Shown one piece after another: positions 51,917 through 56,514 of a DNA stretch of 56,514 nt. Location of the stretch: contig JAHFRD010000019.1 of assembly GCA_023258975.1 (NCBI GenBank), forward strand, positions 1 to 56,514. Reading direction: 5' to 3'. How positions within the stretch are numbered: position 1 is the first letter of the stretch; every line of letters starts with the position of its first letter. Both the position numbers and the translations under genes were made by a program. Below the pieces are notes generated by a model that worked only from the letters and a program-made list of their open reading frames with translations, ran no database searches and was not told the origin of the DNA. The DNA is from Hydrogenophilales bacterium. Its GTDB lineage: Bacteria > Pseudomonadota > Gammaproteobacteria > Burkholderiales > Thiobacillaceae.

Positions 51917-52611
51917 GCGTCCGCCTCATCTTCGCTCAGGCGCAGCAGCAGGCTGGCAAGCTCCGCCCCGACCTTGAGGCCGACGGCGAGGTAGAGGACG
52001 GGCAGGGTGCCGGCCGAGAGTAGCGCGCCCAACTGTCCGGGCCCCAACAGGGGCGCAAGAAAGGCGCGGTCGAAGGCCAGCGCCCCCAGGCCGGTGAGGA
52101 TGAAGACGCCGCCCGCGAGACCCTCGACCCGGGCCATCGCCTTGTGCGAGAGCGTCTCCGTGGGCCGCGCCAGCACCGGCAGCACGAAGGCGGCCGCGAG
52201 CACCACCCCGCCCTGAAAACCGCCGCCGGGGGTCAGGTGACCATGCACGATGATGTAGAAACCGACCAGCAGCAACAGGGGAAAGAGGAAATCGACGCCC
52301 GCCCGCAGGATGAAGCCACCCGGTTCGCGCGGCGCGCCGGCGCCAAGAGTCCGATGCGCGCTTCCCAGCACCAGGCCGACGGCCGTGGCGGCAGCGAACA
52401 GGATGGATAGCTCGCCCAGGGTGTCGATGCCGCGATAAGCCAGTACCACGGCGGTGACGATATTGGCCGCGCCCACCGTGGTCGCGGCTTCATCGAGCAA
52501 TGCCTGGCCGGCCAGCATCGGCGGCGCGCCGAGCGGCTGGCTGGTAAACAGCACGAACAGCAGGAAGGCGAAACCGGCGGCGAACAGCAGGGTGCCGTAG
52601 CGGGTCAGCAT
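51913..52611 (-). CDS. mnhB: MnhB-type subunit, fused MbhE+MbhF form
   Basis: A 232-residue membrane protein. The first 85 residues (one helix at 6-22, a loop with ETTVGAANIVTAVVLAYRGIDTLGE-like sequence, a helix) match MbhE. The rest is the MrpB domain with FPLLLLVGFYIIVHGHLTPGGGFQGGVVLA. The two are separate genes in P. furiosus MBH, so this is the fused form also found in MrpA C-termini. The start at 52611 (MLTRYGTLLFA) gives this arrangement; a longer upstream frame overlaps the MbhD gene. Confidence 0.85.
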   Translation of the reverse strand: MLTRYGTLLFAAGFAFLLFVLFTSQPLGAPPMLAGQALLDEAATTVGAANIVTAVVLAYRGIDTLGELSILFAAATAVGLVLGSAHRTLGAGAPREPGGFILRAGVDFLFPLLLLVGFYIIVHGHLTPGGGFQGGVVLAAAFVLPVLARPTETLSHKAMARVEGLAGGVFILTGLGALAFDRAFLAPLLGPGQLGALLSAGTLPVLYLAVGLKVGAELASLLLRLSEDEADA

Positions 52612-52895
52612 GCCGGGCCTCCCGCGTGCTCGCTTTCTTCCTGAGCCTCGATGCGCCACAAGCCGAGACGCCTGGCCGCCAGGGCCAGCAACAGGCCACC
52701 CAGGCCAGCGCCGATGGCCGCTTCGGTCAGCGCCACATCGGGTGCCCGCAACATCACGAAGAACACCGATACCCCCAGGGATACCAGCGCAGTGGCCACG
52801 GCGGCGCCCAGCAGATTTTTCAGGAACAGCGCGGCGCACGCCGCGACCAGCACCAGCACCACCATGATGACGATTACAAGGTCAGCCCAGGCCAT
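52605..52895 (-). CDS. MbhD/MbxD-type subunit (DUF4040)
   Basis: A 96-residue protein with three helices. DVALTEAAIGAGLGGLLLALA, with its Glu, is the signature of the MbhD/MrpA C-terminal domain; LKNLLGAAVATALVSLGVSVFF precedes it. ATG at 52895 (MAWADLVIVIM) follows the MnhG stop by one base. The C-terminal end overlaps the mnhB start by seven bases. Confidence 0.85.
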   Translation of the reverse strand: MAWADLVIVIMVVLVLVAACAALFLKNLLGAAVATALVSLGVSVFFVMLRAPDVALTEAAIGAGLGGLLLALAARRLGLWRIEAQEESEHAGGPAC

Positions 52896-52896
52896 G

Positions 52897-53199
52897 TCAG
52901 TGTTCGCCTTTGTCAGGTGCTTGCCACGGCCGCACACCGGCCCGATACAGGGCGCGGGCGATCACCGAGGAACCGACCGGGTTGGTCAGGAGCAGGAGGG
53001 CGCCGATGGCGGCGAGTTTGGGCCACCAGCCAGGTTGCAACAGGGCGACACCCGACAAGGTGGCCAGCACGCCCAGCGTCACCGCCTTGGTGCCTGCCTG
53101 GATGCGGTTGTAGACATCCGGCATGCGCCAGAGGCCGAGCGCGCCGAGCAGGCAGAACAGGGCACCGACCAGAACCAGGAGACTGCCGATGATGCTCAT
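52897..53199 (-). CDS. mnhG: MnhG/MbxC-type subunit
   Basis: A 100-residue Mrp G subunit with three helices: a start IIGSLLVLVGALFCLLGALG, then LWRMPDVYNRIQAGTKAVTLGV, the family hallmark, and a third helix with LLLLTNPVGSSVIARA. Its function in the complex is structural and in ion translocation. Four-base overlap with mnhF. Confidence 0.92.
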   Translation of the reverse strand: MSIIGSLLVLVGALFCLLGALGLWRMPDVYNRIQAGTKAVTLGVLATLSGVALLQPGWWPKLAAIGALLLLTNPVGSSVIARALYRAGVRPWQAPDKGEH

Positions 53200-53468
53200 G
53201 CCCGCTTCCCCGTTTCGATGGCGCGCGCCAGCGCGACGACGCCGACAAAAGCCAGCACGCCATAAACCAGCGCCACATCCAGATAGAGCGCGTTCTCCAG
53301 AAAGACCGCCAGGGCCACCAGCAGGGCGGTGGCGATCACCGTCAGGATATCGGCGGCCACCAGCCGGTCGGGCGTCGCGGGTCCGCGCGCGAAACGCAGC
53401 AAACCCAGCAGGATCGCGGCGGCGAACACGAGCAGCGCGGCCATCTGGATGAACAGGGCCGGCGTCAT
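53196..53468 (-). CDS. mnhF: MnhF/MbxB-type subunit
   Basis: A 90-residue Mrp F subunit with three helices. RFARGPATPDRLVAADILT is diagnostic, with the Asp of the PDR motif. Four-base overlaps with mnhE and mnhG show tight coupling. Confidence 0.92.
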   Translation of the reverse strand: MTPALFIQMAALLVFAAAILLGLLRFARGPATPDRLVAADILTVIATALLVALAVFLENALYLDVALVYGVLAFVGVVALARAIETGKRA

Positions 53469-54124
53469 CGCGCGATCAACCGCAAGTAACGCTCGAAATC
53501 GGCGGCGATGGCGGCGGTGGCGGCATCCATGTCTACGCCCGGCGGGCAGTCTATCCAGTGGATGGTCAGCAGGTCATCCTCGACATCCACGGTCAGCGTG
53601 CCCGGTGTCAGGGTGATGCTGTTGGCAAGGAGCAGGCGACCCAGCGCGGAGGTCAGGCCGGTGCGTACCCGCACCACGCCCGGCCGTATCGGCAGGTCGG
53701 GCGACAACACGCGCCGCGCCACGTCGATATTCGAACGTACCAGCGCGATGCCGAACACACCGAGATAGGCCAACAGGGCGCCGGGCAAAATGAATGACCA
53801 GCGCAGCCCCGCGAAAATGCCGCTCCTGGCGAAGGCCAGCGCCCCCACCACAACGGTCACCAGAGCGCCGGTGATGAGTTCCTGGGCATCCAGCGTACCG
53901 GTCAGCAACAGCCAGAGCACGGCCGCGAGCAAGAGCACGGTCAGGCCGGTCACCGTCGTCGGCGGCTGAGTGAAGCCGCTTTCTTCGCCAGCCGGCCTGG
54001 TGTCGCCGTCTTGCGGAGAAATGCCCGCCAGGCGCTCGGCAAGCGTGATGAGGTGTTGTCGGAAGCGGTCACCCACCTTGCCCAACCAGGGCAGGCAACT
54101 CCGTGGTGCGCTGTTCAAGTGCAT
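53465..54124 (-). CDS. mnhE: MnhE/MbxA-type subunit, first gene of the MBX-like operon
   Basis: The C-terminal 165 residues are an Mrp E subunit: two to three helices, then VLSPDLPIRPGVVRVRTGLTSALGRLLLANSITLTPGTLTVDVEDDLLTIHWID in part, which is the family signature. The N-terminus is uncertain. ATG at 54124 gives 219 residues with a hydrophilic 55-residue leader and no clear Shine-Dalgarno sequence. Open reading extends further upstream to 54268 but crosses the sigma-54-type promoter, so I prefer 54124 or a still later start. Confidence 0.85.
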   Translation of the reverse strand: MHLNSAPRSCLPWLGKVGDRFRQHLITLAERLAGISPQDGDTRPAGEESGFTQPPTTVTGLTVLLLAAVLWLLLTGTLDAQELITGALVTVVVGALAFARSGIFAGLRWSFILPGALLAYLGVFGIALVRSNIDVARRVLSPDLPIRPGVVRVRTGLTSALGRLLLANSITLTPGTLTVDVEDDLLTIHWIDCPPGVDMDAATAAIAADFERYLRLIAR

Positions 54125-54181
54125 GTTTGATGTCCAGACGTCATTGTTTGCCAGAGGAAGTCTCTTGGAGTTGGTGTCGAT

Positions 54182-54199
54182 CAGCATTAACCATGCCAA
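54182..54199 (-). promoter_or_regulatory. Candidate sigma-54 promoter of the MBX-like operon
   Basis: On the minus strand TTGGCATGGTTAATGCTG has the invariant GG (54196-54197) and GC (54184-54185) separated by exactly 10 bases. The -24 element TTGGCATG is close to TTGGCACG; the -12 element ATGCT is weaker than TTGCA. Transcription would start near 54172, about 48 bases before the chosen mnhE start. No enhancer-binding protein gene is adjacent. Confidence 0.5.
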
Positions 54200-54395
54200 T
54201 TTATATCGACATGATTTCATTTGTGTCCTCGTCGCTTCGGGAGATCGCGCGCCCGAAATGGTGCACACGGCGCATCATTTTCGCCCCCATCATGTTCGTC
54301 ACCGGTGAGGACGCGGTCAGGAGCGCGGCTCCACTACCAGTCTGTGCAAGCTTCAACTCCGCCCTCCGGGTTCGGCGCTCTTCAGGGAGTTACTC

Positions 54396-54431
54396 GGGAA
54401 AATCAACCGCTGCCAAGCGGAGTGGCAGCGG
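54396..54431 (-). terminator. Rho-independent terminator of modA
   Basis: On the minus strand the 9-bp stem CCGCTGCCA/TGGCAGCGG with a 7-base loop is followed by TTGATTTTCCC. It lies 20 bases behind the modA stop. Confidence 0.7.
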
Positions 54432-54450
54432 CGATTCCGTATTTTTCGGG

Positions 54451-55380
<930 letters not shown>

Positions 55381-55431
55381 GGTGGCCTGTTTTACACCTC
55401 ATGTCACCCATTTGTCACCCGGACTTCCGGC

Positions 55432-55550
55432 ATGCCGACCATCCGCAAACGAGGCGATTACCAATGGCAGGCGATCATCAAGCGCAAGGGTTGACGCCTC
55501 AATCGAAAATCTTCAACTACCGCAAGGACGCAGAAGAGTGGGCGCGTGAC
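55432..55550 (+). pseudogene. Tyrosine integrase N-terminal fragment
   Basis: MPTIRKRGDYQWQAIIKRKG, then after a one-base frameshift near 55492 LTPQSKIFNYRKDAEEWARD, is the N-terminal DNA-binding segment of phage or island integrases. It breaks off at the IS1182-type sequence. Its location 50 bases from the tRNA-Ser fragment marks the edge of an old integrated element. Confidence 0.7.
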
Positions 55551-56236
55551 CACACTGGCGCGGCTGGAGGCATTTGTGCCCAGGACGACGGCGGTGGTCT
55601 TCCAACCCAAAGCAGGGGACGACGACCGCTATCGGCATATCAGCGGGGTGCCGCAGCGGTTCCGCTATGCGACGCTCAAGCGTCCCGGCAGCGAACAGGA
55701 ATTACTGGCCCCCGTGGTCGAAGCCAGCGCCGAACTGCGCACCCCCGAGACTGTCCTCACCGCCGATGCCGGCTACCACTCCGAAGCCAACCTCAAGCAA
55801 CTGGCCGAGGCCAAAGTCCCGGCCTTCATCCCGGACAACGGCTATCGCCAGCGGGACGAACGCTATGCCGGCCAGGAAGCGCACAAGGCCAAGCCCGACC
55901 CGCTGCACGACAAGCGGCCCCAGGCGAAGAAGAAGAGCGGCTGGTTCCAGGTGGGGGACTTCAAGATCGACCCCGAGAAAAAGACCTGTATCTGCCCGGC
56001 CGGCAAATCGCTCTACGGTAGCGGCGCGAACTGCAACATCCAGGGCCGGCTCGCCATCAAGTACGAGGGCGCGAAACGGGATTGCGGCCCCTGCGCGCTG
56101 CGCGCCCAATGCCTGCGCAAGCCCGACAAGACGCCCGCCCGCCAGGTGGCGTACTTCTTCGGCAAGGCCGATGGCCAGGTGAGCCACTGCGAGCAGATGC
56201 GGCACCGCATCGACAGCGACCAGGGCAAACGCATGA
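55546..56236 (+). pseudogene. IS1182-family transposase remnant
   Basis: The frame covers RYRHISGVPQRFRYATLK, LTADAGYHSEANLKQLAE, PDNGYRQRDERYA, CPAGKSLYGSG, RDCGPCALRAQCLRKPDK and MRHRIDSDQGKRMI: the second half of an IS1182 transposase including the Cys-rich loop. The N-terminal half with the first catalytic Asp is missing. At 56237 it is cut within the segment that normally continues to ATVEPVFGN, and the frame ends a few codons inside the small terminal element. Inactive. Confidence 0.8.
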
Positions 56237-56237
56237 T

Positions 56238-56514
56238 CCTAGAAACGGCAGTTGAACGCTGATTCGCCCTCGTGAGGCCGCGTGGATGCTGGCGAAAGTG
56301 CCTTCGATCACGCTCACCCATTGGGTGAGCCCGCTACGCACCCGCTGGCACGTCCGGGCGGGCGTCTGGCTTTGTCGCTCCTGATGAAACTACTAAGTAA
56401 TCACGCATAACGGATATGGAATTTATTGCCAAAGCCGGCCAGGAGGGAGCTAACCTCATCGACCAAGACGTCCTTGGACCAGGATTTGAAGGCACGCCAA
56501 TGATATTTGGCGTG
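56238..56514. repeat. MITE-like small element, right copy, and trailing sequence
   Basis: The 22-bp terminal repeat CCTAGAAACGGCAGTTGAAC (first 20 bases) starts at 56238; 24 bases later begins the 99-bp block shared with 121-219 (here 56284-56382). The shared block ends at CGCTCCT, after which a lower-GC sequence begins (GATGAAACTACTAAGTAATC). The right half of the element is missing. It inserted into, or recombined with, the IS1182 transposase gene. Nothing recognisable follows up to 56514. Confidence 0.55.

Larger units (their letters stand above)
54125..54450. other. Intergenic region between mnhE and modA
   Basis: These 326 bases separate two minus-strand genes. They hold the sigma-54-type promoter at 54182-54199 and the modA terminator at 54396-54431. 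Nothing else that codes is visible; the AT-rich patch around 54195-54215 differs from the surrounding composition. Confidence 0.5.

Noticed and set aside
42857-54124. Respiratory complex I (nuo operon)
   Set aside because: NuoA, E, F, G, J, K and N are missing, Mrp-type subunits are present, and NuoB has the CxxC form.

Overview
The window is GC-rich chromosomal DNA, most likely from a betaproteobacterium with respiratory or chemolithotrophic metabolism. The smpB/ratA/ratB arrangement, the long E. coli-type YcaO, the many c-di-GMP and hybrid-kinase genes, the Isp-type [NiFe] hydrogenase and the short GC-rich dyad repeats all fit. Taxonomy is inferred from gene content; no rRNA is present.

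Layout from left to right. (1) 1-620: a copy of a small element that recurs at the far right end, and a small membrane protein. (2) 684-5957, minus strand: smpB-mnmH-copA-ald in a tightly coupled run. Divergent from it on the plus strand are ratA-ratB, their terminator, a degraded group II intron inserted just behind it, a tRNA-Ser(GGA) and an IS5-type remnant. (3) 8246-15727, minus strand: a signalling run of an HD-GYP response regulator, a PhnD-like binding protein, a transmembrane hybrid kinase, an H-NOX heme sensor and a soluble hybrid kinase. A DegQ/HtrA protease follows. (4) 17232-23847, plus strand: an Isp-type (group 1e-like) [NiFe] hydrogenase operon with its maturation protease, a HupH-like protein, small subunit, Isp1, Isp2, large subunit, and two small genes I cannot name. 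(5) 23866-33078: a complete V/A-type ATPase operon (G-C-I-K-F-E-A-B-D) with a RHH/ParE toxin-antitoxin pair lodged between subunits A and B. (6) 33183-42239: di-heme peroxidase, DAHL-PAS-GGDEF-EAL protein, HAD phosphatase, an ECF/CbiM-like permease, YcaO, and a PAS/GAF-GGDEF protein. (7) 42351-54124, minus strand: fourteen coupled genes for a membrane complex in which Mrp antiporter-type subunits are joined to complex I/group-4-hydrogenase-type subunits, in an order resembling the archaeal MBX/MBS operon. Its ferredoxin-like subunit is fused to a GltD/NfnB-type flavoprotein, and a ferritin-like diiron protein is the last gene. A sigma-54-type promoter precedes it. (8) 54451-56514: modA with a good terminator, a truncated tRNA-Ser(UGA)-like 3' half, a broken integrase start, an IS1182-type transposase remnant, and the second copy of the terminal small element, together forming a scar of mobile DNA.

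How it may work together (inference): H2 oxidised by the Isp hydrogenase would feed electrons to quinone or to a periplasm-facing heme/FeS chain. The MBX-like complex would couple ferredoxin or NAD(P)H redox chemistry to H+/Na+ translocation. The V-type ATPase would interconvert that ion gradient and ATP. The most unusual system is the MBX-like complex with its flavoprotein fusion, because its catalytic subunit has lost half of the Ni-Fe ligands.
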